Shown piece by piece: positions 25,101-33,799 of a stretch of 64,000 nt of DNA. The DNA comes from Clostridia bacterium. Its GTDB lineage: Bacteria; Bacillota; Clostridia; Oscillospirales; CAG-272. The stretch lies in assembly GCA_017533565.1 (NCBI GenBank), contig JAFXHU010000034.1:1-64000 (forward strand), in the 5' to 3' direction. The stretch's first letter is position 1, and each line of letters begins with the position of its first letter. The position numbers and the translations under genes are program-made. The notes below the pieces were generated by a model. It did not search any database. It worked only from the letters and a program-made list of their open reading frames with translations, and was not told the DNA's origin.

Positions 25101-25809
25101 AGGTAAAGTCGGACTCGTTAAGCCCCTCGAGCAGCTTATCAAACTGTGTATCGTCGGTATCGTTTGCGATAGATTCCTCAAACTGCTCCACGTCGTTCCA
25201 AAAGCGCTCTCTTTTTGCCGCGACGAGAAGTGCAACGCTTGCAACCGAGCAAATCAGTCCAAGCACAATCAAGGCGTAGGTGCTTATAAGGTCGTTCCCC
25301 GCAATGGTGATAGAAAGAGCGTCGGTTATATCGAGCCAGGTAAATACCCAGCCCGCCAATGCGCCGATAGCGGTGAAAACGATGGGAATAAGCTGCTTTA
25401 CCGTCAGGCGTTGGCTTCCGTTCCAGATTTTTGCGTTTACCGCGGCGCGCTTTATGCTTTTCGGCTTTATAAACGAGGAGAGCTTTTTCTCGTTGACGTC
25501 GGGATTAAGCTCCGCCTCGGGCACGGCGCGCTTTACCTCGTCATAGACGCCCCTTGCGGCAACGACTCCGTCCTTTTCGTCGTGGAAAATGAGGTGGAGG
25601 CTCGGCTTGTCCGCCTGCTCCTTCACCTTCAAATGACGGGAGCTCATGCTCATCATCATAGCGTCGGTAAGAGGCTTTTCTCCTCCGCTGCGCTTTTTTG
25701 CATCGTTAAGCTCCTTTACGGTATTGCAGGGGCTTTGACTCGACGGTCCGTTATGCTCCACGCAATGACGTACCGGTAAATCATAGCTGTCAAGAATTGA
25801 ATAGTTCAT
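22150..25809 (-). CDS. Large two-helix membrane protein, unknown function
   Basis: A 1,219-residue protein not assignable to a family by eye. Residues 1-110 are soluble. Two membrane helices lie at about 139-160 and 175-197. About 1,000 residues of mainly helical, Leu/Tyr/Glu-rich sequence follow, ending in charged helices. No Walker A motif, protease, nuclease or helicase motif was seen. The stretch near residues 250-420 (an SVYVITLSD strand, CWFVFLEKLS, then a winged-helix-like segment) resembles a degenerate NTPase domain; this is a weak impression. The start has AGGAGG. It is the gene before rplJ, with the STAND NTPase after rplL; whether the pair acts together is unknown. Confidence 0.6.
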   Translation of the reverse strand: MNYSILDSYDLPVRHCVEHNGPSSQSPCNTVKELNDAKKRSGGEKPLTDAMMMSMSSRHLKVKEQADKPSLHLIFHDEKDGVVAARGVYDEVKRAVPEAELNPDVNEKKLSSFIKPKSIKRAAVNAKIWNGSQRLTVKQLIPIVFTAIGALAGWVFTWLDITDALSITIAGNDLISTYALIVLGLICSVASVALLVAAKRERFWNDVEQFEESIANDTDDTQFDKLLEGLNESDFTCFKSGERSSVYVITLSDRAIYSKRKRKIIRRYLSVMESKQCWFVFLEKLSENDALLSLDRVRIYTLVHLGGKKKRELAKQVLEKTGVQIYESEINRYGVDAILLKTVSNGATEEDKNLWKKKIEDFAASKSCNNIRVDTLVYFVADLSAKYHINFTQPRLWQYLFRYGNEGSVVEELDRELTSLLFFKDEKQDFNGIVRLIEYINAEFSKDFAFLSENNPYNGKESTEYVQLCIIKALRVKKADDDVRLCNIALIILDNIYETYRLVKNEGEYGALCDFSQGVWGRVISLALGVFEEENYRWFSPEIVHSFLNLYRAAPAHERPLGLLSTAEFLCAARSNLILGPNIHGAEADDLTLRISEEEREGFIDPVYDHYLTVKFAAEETKRNEKATFGNTPNYFGILRMSKSERDEYYIALSRLGEENVLRFYSNLYDTFCACSRVLDSIKYSCYGLYQNDIAAKYRLPENTKYQSDLGYVSLILDKMFSIIKDIYKEDERILERISEIHDMYLSEDERINEIILLELAASEFSGISLFGYLICMIARIKGNREILQNMYLGIGSYLVRFIFLMYHESATNDINNSDFKYMVLILDTYADPSDAILGYLSWCSTRVKTDVTDGMIKSYLSEHIDECVENLETVADNLSINDYEGYISNLYSISYLSDEQTNKIYLRLAQILLSTKFTRNERVELCIELATLLSEGKMSEKFASLADGELVGRLNSAEHRNSACIAYGEYIKLDEKRFLPLFPQVAKKILSSSKVKRYDFFIRYLNNEMQTDTQTEQGGELIAMLISDWFLRVCYRYRISHDKISARRYLHFLISAAKFFNITDDLRMNQEPIRKKLEEEFSFFAELETNERFFMRRWEKTSIVNLIVYLLKTSYLGTYGKKSAEGEALTAEQIKNGAYYEAPLIFSNGENYVNFKYLEILEAISKNEQDVQSILDEDAFLEKLLADAKEIIEALLDEKTARRMTERLERIHLSSRRF

Positions 25810-25903
25810 TTATTCCTCCTACGGTGTTTGTATATACAACGTTGAGATTTGGCGCTTTTTCGCAAAATATGTAAATAAAAGTTATGTTTTGCGGCGGTTT
25901 TTG

Positions 25904-26824
25904 TCAGTTATAGCCCTTTTTCGCCTTCAGCGTGCGCCACAGCGAGCGATAGGACTCCACGCGGGTTTCGGGAATTTCGCCATCGGCAACCGCCCTTGCA
26001 ACCGAGCAGTCCTCCCTTCCCTCCCCAACGTGGGCGCAATCTACGTATCGGCATTTTCCGACGCGCGCGCGGATTTCGGGAAAGGCAAGCGGTAGGTCCT
26101 CCAGCGTGAAAAAATCAAATCGCTCAAAGTCGATAAGCGAAAAGCCCGGGGTATCGGCAAGAAAGCCTCCGCCCGAAAGCGAGAAAAGCTCCACGTGACG
26201 GGTGGTGTGCCGACCGCGCTCGATTTTTCGTGAAATTTCGGAGGTGGCAAGCGACAAATTCGGGAAAAGGAAATTGAGAAGCGTGGATTTTCCAACACCC
26301 GATGCGCCCGCAAAGGCGGCGGTTGCGCCGTCAACCAGCACCTCGGCTATGTAGCGGCGGATTTCCTCCGTCCCCTCGCCCGTTTCGGAGGAGGTCACGT
26401 AGGTTGGGAAGCCCACGCTGCGGTAAATTTCGGCGTATTCCTCGGCGGCGCCGCCGTCAAGGTCCGCCTTCGTTATAAGAATGACGGGAGTTATTGAGTT
26501 ATGCTCCGCAATCGCGGTAAGCTTGTCCACCGTTTCGATAACGGGTGACGGCTTTTTTGCGGCAAGCACGATAAAAATATAATCAAGATTTGCAAGGGGC
26601 GGACGGATAAGGCTGTTTTTCCTTTCGTCAATCGCGGATATAATAATGCCGTCGGGGGTTGCGTCGTCAACCGTGACGGTGACGGTATCGCCGATAAGCA
26701 CCCTTTCCTCGTCGCGCTTTAGGTTTCCCTTCGCACGGCAGACGAGCCTTTCGCCGTCGTCCGCAAGCACCTCGTAAAGTCCGCCGAGGCCCTTTACCAC
26801 ACGGCCGTGTTTTTCGTAAATCAA
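25904..26824 (-). CDS. rsgA: Ribosome small-subunit GTPase RsgA
   Basis: RsgA is a circularly permuted GTPase that helps mature the 30S subunit. The 306-residue protein has an N-terminal OB-fold, the permuted motif order with TKAD (G4) ahead of GASGVGKST (G1) and DTPGF (G3), and the C-terminal zinc site (CRYVDCAHVGEGREDC). The start is a TTG with AAGGAGT 6 bases upstream; no ATG fits. It is the last gene of the large housekeeping operon. The prpC-prkC phosphatase-kinase pair that often sits before it is missing. Confidence 0.95.
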   Translation of the reverse strand: MIYEKHGRVVKGLGGLYEVLADDGERLVCRAKGNLKRDEERVLIGDTVTVTVDDATPDGIIISAIDERKNSLIRPPLANLDYIFIVLAAKKPSPVIETVDKLTAIAEHNSITPVILITKADLDGGAAEEYAEIYRSVGFPTYVTSSETGEGTEEIRRYIAEVLVDGATAAFAGASGVGKSTLLNFLFPNLSLATSEISRKIERGRHTTRHVELFSLSGGGFLADTPGFSLIDFERFDFFTLEDLPLAFPEIRARVGKCRYVDCAHVGEGREDCSVARAVADGEIPETRVESYRSLWRTLKAKKGYN

Positions 26825-26891
26825 GCGGTTACTCCTTTTTTGAGCTTTATTGTGTTTTCGCTCCTTTGGTCCCGGAGCGCAGTTGGCTTCG

Positions 26892-27935
26892 TTACGAGTT
26901 AGAGCGTCGGAGCTGTCCGCACGCCGCCTCTATATCCGAGCCGAGCCTTCGCCTTACGGTAGCGACACAGCCGCGGCTGTTAAGAAGCTCGGCAAATTTA
27001 TTTGCCGACTCGGTCGATGGGTTTTTAAAGCCTATTTCCGCGACCTCGTTGACGCGAATGAGGTTGACGTGAATGGGCGCACCCGTGCCGCGAAACGCAG
27101 AGGTTAGCAGGCGGGCAAGCGCATAGGCATCCGCCTCCGTATCGTTTTTTCCGTGAATGAGCGTGTATTCAAAGGAGATGCGCCTTCCCGTTTTTTTGTA
27201 ATAGGATACGCACGCCGAGAGAAGCTCCTCTATATTCCACTTATTGTTGACGGGCATAATCGCGCTTCTTTGCTCGTCGGTTGTGGCGTGGAGGGATATG
27301 GAGAGCGTAATCGGCAAATCAAGCTCGGCAAGCTCGTGGATTTTCGGCACTACGCCGCAGGTTGAAAGAGATATGTGTCGGTATCCGATATTAAGCCCGT
27401 CCGCGTGGTTTACGAGGGCAAGAAAGCGAACGACGTTATCGAAATTGTCAAGCGGCTCTCCTATTCCCATCATAACTACGTTTGAAACCCGCTCACCGCT
27501 GTCACGGGTGGCGGCAATGATTTGTCCGAGAATTTCGGATGGGAGAAGATTACGCACCCTTCCCGCAAGCGTCGAGGCACAAAAGCGGCAGCCCATACGG
27601 CATCCGACCTGGCTTGAAACGCAGAGGGTGTTGCCGTGCTTGTATTTCATAAGCACGCTTTCTATGCACTCCCCGTCGTAAAGCTTGAAAAGGTATTTTA
27701 CGGTGCCGTCGATTTTTGAAACGAGCTTCTTTTCAACCGTTGGAATGGGGTTGAGCGTTTCGGCGGAGAGCCTTTCGCGAAGCGCCTTTGGCAGATTTGA
27801 GATTTCGGATATGGGTGTGCCGTCCTGCAGTCTTGGGAAAAGCTGCTTTGCACGGAATTTTGGCTCTCCGAGGGAGGTAAGATAAGCCTCAAGCTCCGAG
27901 GGGAGCATTGAATAAAGGTCTGTTTTTTCGGTCAT
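26892..27935 (-). CDS. rlmN: 23S rRNA/tRNA adenine-C2 methyltransferase RlmN
   Basis: A radical-SAM enzyme that methylates A2503 of 23S rRNA and A37 of some tRNAs. The 347-residue protein has the CRMGCRFCAS cluster motif (CX3CX2C), MGIGEPLDNFD, and the C-terminal Cys (in RGCVATVRRR) that carries the intermediate methyl group. The start at 27935 has GAGGAT upstream; the longer frame from 27971 overlaps rsmB too far. A 67-base gap separates it from rsgA. Confidence 0.95.
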   Translation of the reverse strand: MTEKTDLYSMLPSELEAYLTSLGEPKFRAKQLFPRLQDGTPISEISNLPKALRERLSAETLNPIPTVEKKLVSKIDGTVKYLFKLYDGECIESVLMKYKHGNTLCVSSQVGCRMGCRFCASTLAGRVRNLLPSEILGQIIAATRDSGERVSNVVMMGIGEPLDNFDNVVRFLALVNHADGLNIGYRHISLSTCGVVPKIHELAELDLPITLSISLHATTDEQRSAIMPVNNKWNIEELLSACVSYYKKTGRRISFEYTLIHGKNDTEADAYALARLLTSAFRGTGAPIHVNLIRVNEVAEIGFKNPSTESANKFAELLNSRGCVATVRRRLGSDIEAACGQLRRSNS

Positions 27936-27939
27936 TCGT

Positions 27940-29262
27940 TTATCCTCGCGGCTTTTTGACGAGCTTTGCAATAAAAAAGCCGTCGGTGTGATGAATATGC
28001 GGTAAAAGAGTCAGCATACCGTCCGCGGAGCGAAGCTCTCCAACCGAGAAATCCTCGGTAGAAAAATCCGACTCCTCGGCAAGGAAGCGACGCACGTTGC
28101 TTTCGTTTTCATTCGGGTTTAGAGTACAGGTGGAATATACGAGAGTGCCGCCGCGCTTCAGATATTTTGCCGCGACGGAAAGTATTTTGTACTGCAGCTG
28201 CGGCAGATGCTCCATTGCCCCCTCCGCGTTATAACGCAAATCCGCCTTTTTGCCGAGTACGCCGAGTCCCGAGCAGGGAACGTCGCATATAATTCGGTCA
28301 AATTTCTCGAAAAACTCGACACGGGGTAGGGTTGCATCGTTTTGCTCCACGCTTATCGAGCGAAGCCCAAGACGGGCGGCGCCGTCGGAAATAAGCGAAA
28401 GCTTGCTTTCGTGTAGGTCGAGAGAGAGAATTTTCGCACCGTCACGCGATATAACCGCGACGGCGAAGCTTTTTCCGCCAGGGGCGGCGCATAGGTCGAG
28501 AATTTCCTCTCCACTCACGGGTGAGAGGACCTCCGCACTCACGGCACAGGAGGCGTCCTGCACGAAAAACTCGCCCTCGGCAAAGCCGTGAAGCAAAGTC
28601 GGACTGTACGACCCGAAAAGCCGCAGGCTGTACTGCGAATAGGGGGATTTTGCTGCGGAAATGCCCTCCGCACAAAGGCGGGAAAGCAGGGCTTCCCTAT
28701 CGGCTTTAAGCGTGTTTACCGTCAGGTCGGTATATTTTTCCGTGTTAAAGGTGCGAAGAAGCGCTTCGGCATCCGCCTCTCCGTAAAGCGAGATAAAATG
28801 GCGGACAATTGCGACGGGAAAGGAGTATTTTACCGAGAGATGGCGCGCGAGATTGCGCTCCCTTTCGGGCAGGGGCAGGCTGTTTGCATCCCGCCAGCGA
28901 ATTAGCGTGCGAAGCACGGCGTTGACAAAGCCGCGCTCACCTTTATTTGAGCCGAGCTTTACCGTTTCGTTTACGGCGGTGTGGTCGGGTATTTTGTCCA
29001 TTCCGAGAATTTGCGCACAGCCGAGGCGAAGCAGGTTAAGCGTATGTATATCGATTTCGCGCGTCGGGCGCTTTGCCGCGGCACTTATATAGTAGTCGTA
29101 GGTAAGCTTGTTTTCGACGGCGGTATAAAAAAGCGCGGTAAGAAGCGCACGCTCCTCCCGCGAAAGTCCGTCAAGGCGGTGGGAGGAAAGCGAAAGATTT
29201 ACGTATTTTCCGCAAAGCTCGTATTCGTCAAGCAGCGAAAGGGTTGCTCCCCGTAGGTTCAT
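27940..29262 (-). CDS. rsmB: 16S rRNA cytosine-C5 methyltransferase RsmB
   Basis: RsmB methylates C967 of 16S rRNA. The 440-residue protein has an N-terminal NusB-like helical domain (about 1-130), the SAM-binding motif LDLCAAPGGKS, CDVPCSGLGVLGKK and the catalytic Cys in YSTCTLNPNEN. GGAGGAAC precedes the ATG. The 101-base gap before it holds a possible weak promoter and one copy of the recurring CACGGG motif. Confidence 0.95.
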   Translation of the reverse strand: MNLRGATLSLLDEYELCGKYVNLSLSSHRLDGLSREERALLTALFYTAVENKLTYDYYISAAAKRPTREIDIHTLNLLRLGCAQILGMDKIPDHTAVNETVKLGSNKGERGFVNAVLRTLIRWRDANSLPLPERERNLARHLSVKYSFPVAIVRHFISLYGEADAEALLRTFNTEKYTDLTVNTLKADREALLSRLCAEGISAAKSPYSQYSLRLFGSYSPTLLHGFAEGEFFVQDASCAVSAEVLSPVSGEEILDLCAAPGGKSFAVAVISRDGAKILSLDLHESKLSLISDGAARLGLRSISVEQNDATLPRVEFFEKFDRIICDVPCSGLGVLGKKADLRYNAEGAMEHLPQLQYKILSVAAKYLKRGGTLVYSTCTLNPNENESNVRRFLAEESDFSTEDFSVGELRSADGMLTLLPHIHHTDGFFIAKLVKKPRG

Positions 29263-29363
29263 ATATCGCGTTCCTCCTTTTTTGAAATTTGCAAACAGTA
29301 GTTTACGTTTGCCTTTGTATTGTCAAATTTAAATCGACACGGGTAGGGTCTTTTGCCCAAGGC

Positions 29364-30056
29364 TTAACGCCTTCTGTTAAAAATCGAGATAAGGCGAAGA
29401 AGCTGTATAAGAGATACCGCGAGGGCGGCAACGTAGGTCATAGCCGCGGCGGAAAGCACGCGCTTACAGCCCGAAAGCTCCTCACGCGAATACCAGCCCG
29501 TGTAATCAAGCTCGTTAAGAGCGCGGCGGGAGGCGTTAATCTCGCAAGGCAGGGTGACGAGGTGAAAGAGCGTGGTTGCGGAAAAGAGTATAATTCCCGA
29601 AAAGAGAAGATACGTACCGACGTACGGTACGATAGCCATAAAGAGAATGCCGAGCATTATCGCAATCCAGGAAAAGCGGGATGCGAAATTCACAGCGGGC
29701 ACGAGCGCGGTGCGAAAAACGAGCGGCTTATACGCGGTGGCGTGCTGTATTGCGTGACCGACCTCGTGTGCGGCAACTCCAACTGCGGCGGCACTCGACG
29801 AGCCGTAAACTCCCTCTGAAAGGCGAAGCACGCGGGAGCGCGGGTCGTAGTGGTCGGTAAGATTACCGCCGACGCGCTCGATATTAACGTGGTAAAGTCC
29901 GTGCGAGTCGAGAATACGTCGCGCAACCTCCGCGGCGGTGCGCCCTCTGCCCGCGCCGACGCGCGAATATTTTTTAAAGGTGGTGGAAACCTTAATCTGC
30001 GCGCTTACCGAAAAAATGAGCGCCGCAATAAAAAGAAAATAAAGTATAATATCCAT
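29364..30056 (-). CDS. Zinc metallopeptidase, YugP type
   Basis: A 230-residue membrane protein of the Zn_peptidase_2 family (PF04298). It has an N-terminal hydrophobic helix, the metal site AAHEVGHAIQHA (HEXXH) and two or three further membrane helices, then EINASRRALNEL, where the Glu may be the third zinc ligand. Family members are often encoded next to fmt in Clostridia, as here. Its substrate is unknown. The ATG overlaps the fmt stop by one base. Confidence 0.88.
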   Translation of the reverse strand: MDIILYFLFIAALIFSVSAQIKVSTTFKKYSRVGAGRGRTAAEVARRILDSHGLYHVNIERVGGNLTDHYDPRSRVLRLSEGVYGSSSAAAVGVAAHEVGHAIQHATAYKPLVFRTALVPAVNFASRFSWIAIMLGILFMAIVPYVGTYLLFSGIILFSATTLFHLVTLPCEINASRRALNELDYTGWYSREELSGCKRVLSAAAMTYVAALAVSLIQLLRLISIFNRRR

Positions 30057-30988
30057 CAGGACAAAATATCTCCGACTTGAATTTTTCTTCCGCGGACGAA
30101 ATCACCCGCAGTCATTCTTCCCTTTCCCTCGGGAATAACTCCCTTTACAAGGAGCGCACCCTCGCCGCAGGCAACGGTAAACGAGCCTTCGCCCTTCGGG
30201 TCGGTGGCAATAACCTCGCCCGCGCGTCCGCTACCCGCAACGGGAGCTGCGTTAAATATTTTTAGCATTTTCCCGCCAAGATATGCAAACGCACCCGGTA
30301 TGGGCGTTACTCCGCGGATAATGCAGTCAAGCTCCGCGGCGGGTCGGTTAAAATCAATTTTACAGTCGGATTTTTCAATCTTTGCCGCGTAGGTAGCAAG
30401 CTCCCCGTTTTGCGGTGTGCGCGTGGCACTGCCGTTGAAAATCGCGGGAATTGTCGAGAGCAAAAGCTCCCCGCCGATTTCTGCGGATCGGTCGTGAATA
30501 TCCTCAAAATCGTCGTCGGGTGCGATTTCAAACGCGCGCTGTGCGATAATATCGCCCGTGTCAAGCCCCTCCGCCATATACATAACGGTGACGCCCGTTT
30601 CCCTTTCGCCCTCCATAATCGCACGCTGCATAGGCGCGGCGCCGCGGTATTTGGGAAGTAGGGACACGTGCAGGTTTATACAGCCGTATTTCGGGTATTC
30701 AAGCACGTAGGGCGGTAAAATTTTGCCGTAGGCAACAACTACGATAAGGTCGGGGCATTCCGCCTCCAAAACGGGCAAAAGCGCACCGTCGCGAAGCGTG
30801 TCGGGCATATATACGGTGATGCCGTGCCCCTCCGCAACAGAACGGACGGCGGTGGGAGTCATAACGTTTCCCCTTCCGCGCGGCTTATCCCTTCCCGTAA
30901 CGGCGGAGGTAACGTTAAGTCCGCCCCTTACCATTGTATCAAGACAGGTAGCCGCGATTTCGGGCGTACCCATAAACATTATTTTCAT
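30056..30988 (-). CDS. fmt: Methionyl-tRNA formyltransferase
   Basis: Fmt formylates the initiator Met-tRNA using 10-formyl-tetrahydrofolate. The 310-residue protein begins KIMFMGTPEIA, has the folate-site motif HVSLLPKYRGAAP and LDTGDI, and a C-terminal OB-like domain. GGGAGGG lies 7 bases before the ATG at 30988; an extended frame from 31039 is rejected. It is paired with def, as in most bacteria. Confidence 0.96.
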   Translation of the reverse strand: MKIMFMGTPEIAATCLDTMVRGGLNVTSAVTGRDKPRGRGNVMTPTAVRSVAEGHGITVYMPDTLRDGALLPVLEAECPDLIVVVAYGKILPPYVLEYPKYGCINLHVSLLPKYRGAAPMQRAIMEGERETGVTVMYMAEGLDTGDIIAQRAFEIAPDDDFEDIHDRSAEIGGELLLSTIPAIFNGSATRTPQNGELATYAAKIEKSDCKIDFNRPAAELDCIIRGVTPIPGAFAYLGGKMLKIFNAAPVAGSGRAGEVIATDPKGEGSFTVACGEGALLVKGVIPEGKGRMTAGDFVRGRKIQVGDILS

Positions 30989-31010
30989 AGCGCGACCCTC
31001 CCAAGACAGG

Positions 31011-31481
31011 TTATTTTTTGCCGACGGATTTAGGCGCATCCTTTATCTCGACGTCGGTATAGAGCTTTCCGTCGAGGTGGTCGCACTCGTGGCAGATTGC
31101 GCGGGCAAGAAGGTCGGTGCCCGAGAGGTCGTAGGTGTTTCCGTTTCGGTCGGTTGCACGGACGGTCACTGCGGCGGGGCGCTTTGTAACTCCGTATTCG
31201 CCCGGGTTGGAAAGACACCCCTCCTGCTCCCTTTGCTCGCCCGAGAAGGCAATGATTTTGGGATTGATTAGCTCGTAAACCTTTCCCTCCTCTACCTCTA
31301 TTACCGCAATTCTGCGAAGAACGCCGACCTGCGGTGCCGCAAGTCCGCAGCCTCCCGCCGCCCTCATCGTTTCAATCATATCGTCGATAAGAGTGCAAAT
31401 ACGGGGGGTAATTTCCTCGACGGGACGGCTTACCTTACGAAGCGTAGGCTCGCCGAATTTCAATATTTTAAGTTTAGCCAT
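31011..31481 (-). CDS. def: Peptide deformylase
   Basis: Removes the formyl group from new proteins, undoing the mark set by Fmt. All three metal-site motifs are present in this 156-residue protein: GCGLAAPQVG, EGCLS and HECDHLDG. It has AAGGAGAT before the ATG at 31481. The motif 1 segment GGCGL has Cys where GxGLAAPQ enzymes vary, so nothing unusual. Confidence 0.96.
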   Translation of the reverse strand: MAKLKILKFGEPTLRKVSRPVEEITPRICTLIDDMIETMRAAGGCGLAAPQVGVLRRIAVIEVEEGKVYELINPKIIAFSGEQREQEGCLSNPGEYGVTKRPAAVTVRATDRNGNTYDLSGTDLLARAICHECDHLDGKLYTDVEIKDAPKSVGKK

Positions 31482-31520
31482 TTTTATCTCCTTTTCGTCC
31501 AAAGGACGAAGTCTTTATTT

Positions 31521-33761
31521 TTAAACGGAAAGCGGATTGAGGTCCACGGTAAGGCTTACCTGCCTTTCCCTTGCAAGCTCGGAAAGAAGCGAGGAGAAAA
31601 GCGCCCTCGTTTCTCTCGTGAGTCGGCATTTGACAACCAGCCGCATTCTGTATTTTTCGTTTAGCTTATACACCTGTGCCTCGAAGGGTCCGAAAACGCT
31701 TATCGGAAGGTGGCTGTATTCCTCGTTGACCCTTTTCACGATTTTTTCGTGAAGCGCGGCAGAGGCGCGGGTCAGGTCATCCTCGTTATCCGCGGTGAGC
31801 GTAAGCTGTACCATATCGCAAAAGGGCGGATACGAGAGTGCGCGGCGCAGGGCAATCTCCCCCTCGTAAAACGCATCGTAATCCTGCTTACACGCGAGGC
31901 GAAGCGTTTCGTTATTCGGCGAGAAGGTTTGTATCACGGCAATCCCCCTGTCGCTGGCTCTGCCCGCGCGCCCTATAACCTGTGTCAAGAGGGAAAACGC
32001 GCGCTCCGCGGCGCGAAAATCGCTTACGTAAAGAGATGTATCTGCAAGCGCAACGCCAACGAGGGTTACGCGGGGGAAGTCGTGCCCCTTCGCAACCATT
32101 TGCGTGCCGAGAAGTATATCCGCATCTCCCCGACGAAAGCCGTCGAGCATACGGTCGTATGCAAGCTTTCCGACCGTGGTATCGGCGTCCATTCGCATAA
32201 GCGGCATTTCGGGAAGATACCGTGACAGCTCGCTTTCCAGCTTTTGAGTGCCGAAGCCGAGGCGCGAAAGCTTATCCGACCCGCAGGCATCGCAGGTGCG
32301 CGGAAGCGGACGCGAAAAGCCGCAAAGATGGCAAAGCAGCCGTCCTCCCCCGTCGGTATGGTAGGTCAGAGAAACCGAGCAGCGCGGACAGGTTATTACC
32401 TCGCCGCAGCCCTTGCAGGAGATTTCGGTGGAGTAGCCTCGTCGGTTTAGAAACAGTATCGCCTGCTCTCCCCTTTCCTTCACGTCGCAAAGGCAATTCA
32501 TAAGCCGTTGGCTTACCGTGCCCGTATTGCCGAGGCGCAGCTCCTCTCTCATATCGACGATAACGGCGGTGGGAAGCCTTGCTCCCCCATACCTTTCGCG
32601 CAAGGGCACGAGGGTGTATTTACCCGTTTTCGCCTTATAAAAGCTCTCGATTGCGGGGGTTGCGGAGGCAAGCAGCATCAAGCCGCCGTGTACTCCCATT
32701 CGGTAGGCGGCAATATCGCGTGCGTGGTATTTCGGATCGCTTTCGGATTTATAGGTATGCTCGTGCTCCTCGTCGATGACAATCATTCCGATATTGTCAA
32801 GCGGTGCGAATATTGCGGAGCGTGTGCCGATTACGAGGTCAACGTCGCCGCGCCTTATACGGCGGTAGGCATCCTGCCTTTCCCCCTGTGAGAGGGCGGA
32901 GTGAATAACCGCGACCCTTTCTCCGTAGCGGCGGCAGAATATAGAGAGCGTTTGCGGGGTCAGGGCAATCTCAGGCACGAGCATTATTACGCCCCTTCCG
33001 TCGTCAAGCACCCTGTCGATAGCCTTCATAATCACCTTCGTTTTTCCGCTCCCCGTCACTCCGTAAAGGAGCGCGGCGCGTGCGCACGGCTCGGCGTAAA
33101 GGTCTATTATCGTATCGTAGGCGTTTTCCTGTGCCTCGCTTAACACAATCGGAGATTTGTCAAGCTCCCGACAGTAGTGTAGGTAGGGGTTGCGAATATC
33201 CTCGCTTTCGGTTAGACGGACAAGACCCCTTTCGCAAAGAGCCTTCAAATGCGCGGAGCTTACGCCCGGTATATCGCGTATAAGCTCGCCGTCGGCACTG
33301 CCAACGTCTATAAGATAGCGAAGCACGGCTCTTTGTCCCTCGCTTCTTATCCCCGCCCTTCCCGTGCTGACAAGGGCGGTCCTCGCCAAATCGCTCGACA
33401 CGGCGAGCGAGTAGGTTTTCTTAACCTTCAAATTCGGACCCGACGAAAGCGCACCCGGGGGCAAAAGGCAGCGCACCGCCTCCCCGAGCGTCGATAGGGT
33501 ATATTTCTTCATAAACCGAGCGACGGCAAGAAGCTCGTCGGAGAGGGCAAACTCATCCGCAAATCGGGAATGCACCGCCTTCAAGGCGTAATCGGTATCC
33601 GAGGTGTCCTTTATTTTCGTGACAATGGCGTTACGGAGGCTGTTATTCCTTCCAAACGGAACGCGCACGAGCATACCCGCGCGACAGTCCTCGCCGCACG
33701 CGTAGTCGTAAGGACAGTCGAGGTGATACGGTGCGTCAAGCAAATAAACCTCGCAAAACAT
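31521..33761 (-). CDS. priA: Primosomal protein N' (replication restart helicase PriA)
   Basis: PriA binds stalled forks and reloads the replicative helicase. The 746-residue protein has an N-terminal DNA-binding region, a helicase core with GVTGSGKTKV, the DEEH box and LLASATPAIE, and an eight-Cys zinc-binding insert (CKGCGEVITCPRC, CHLCG, CDACGS). The ATG at 33761 has GAGGTGAT upstream, preferred over the in-frame GTG 9 bases earlier. The coaBC gene, which often precedes priA, is absent. Confidence 0.96.
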   Translation of the reverse strand: MFCEVYLLDAPYHLDCPYDYACGEDCRAGMLVRVPFGRNNSLRNAIVTKIKDTSDTDYALKAVHSRFADEFALSDELLAVARFMKKYTLSTLGEAVRCLLPPGALSSGPNLKVKKTYSLAVSSDLARTALVSTGRAGIRSEGQRAVLRYLIDVGSADGELIRDIPGVSSAHLKALCERGLVRLTESEDIRNPYLHYCRELDKSPIVLSEAQENAYDTIIDLYAEPCARAALLYGVTGSGKTKVIMKAIDRVLDDGRGVIMLVPEIALTPQTLSIFCRRYGERVAVIHSALSQGERQDAYRRIRRGDVDLVIGTRSAIFAPLDNIGMIVIDEEHEHTYKSESDPKYHARDIAAYRMGVHGGLMLLASATPAIESFYKAKTGKYTLVPLRERYGGARLPTAVIVDMREELRLGNTGTVSQRLMNCLCDVKERGEQAILFLNRRGYSTEISCKGCGEVITCPRCSVSLTYHTDGGGRLLCHLCGFSRPLPRTCDACGSDKLSRLGFGTQKLESELSRYLPEMPLMRMDADTTVGKLAYDRMLDGFRRGDADILLGTQMVAKGHDFPRVTLVGVALADTSLYVSDFRAAERAFSLLTQVIGRAGRASDRGIAVIQTFSPNNETLRLACKQDYDAFYEGEIALRRALSYPPFCDMVQLTLTADNEDDLTRASAALHEKIVKRVNEEYSHLPISVFGPFEAQVYKLNEKYRMRLVVKCRLTRETRALFSSLLSELARERQVSLTVDLNPLSV

Positions 33762-33799
33762 CCGTATCACCTCGCTTTCAAAATCAGTTTTTTACTCAA

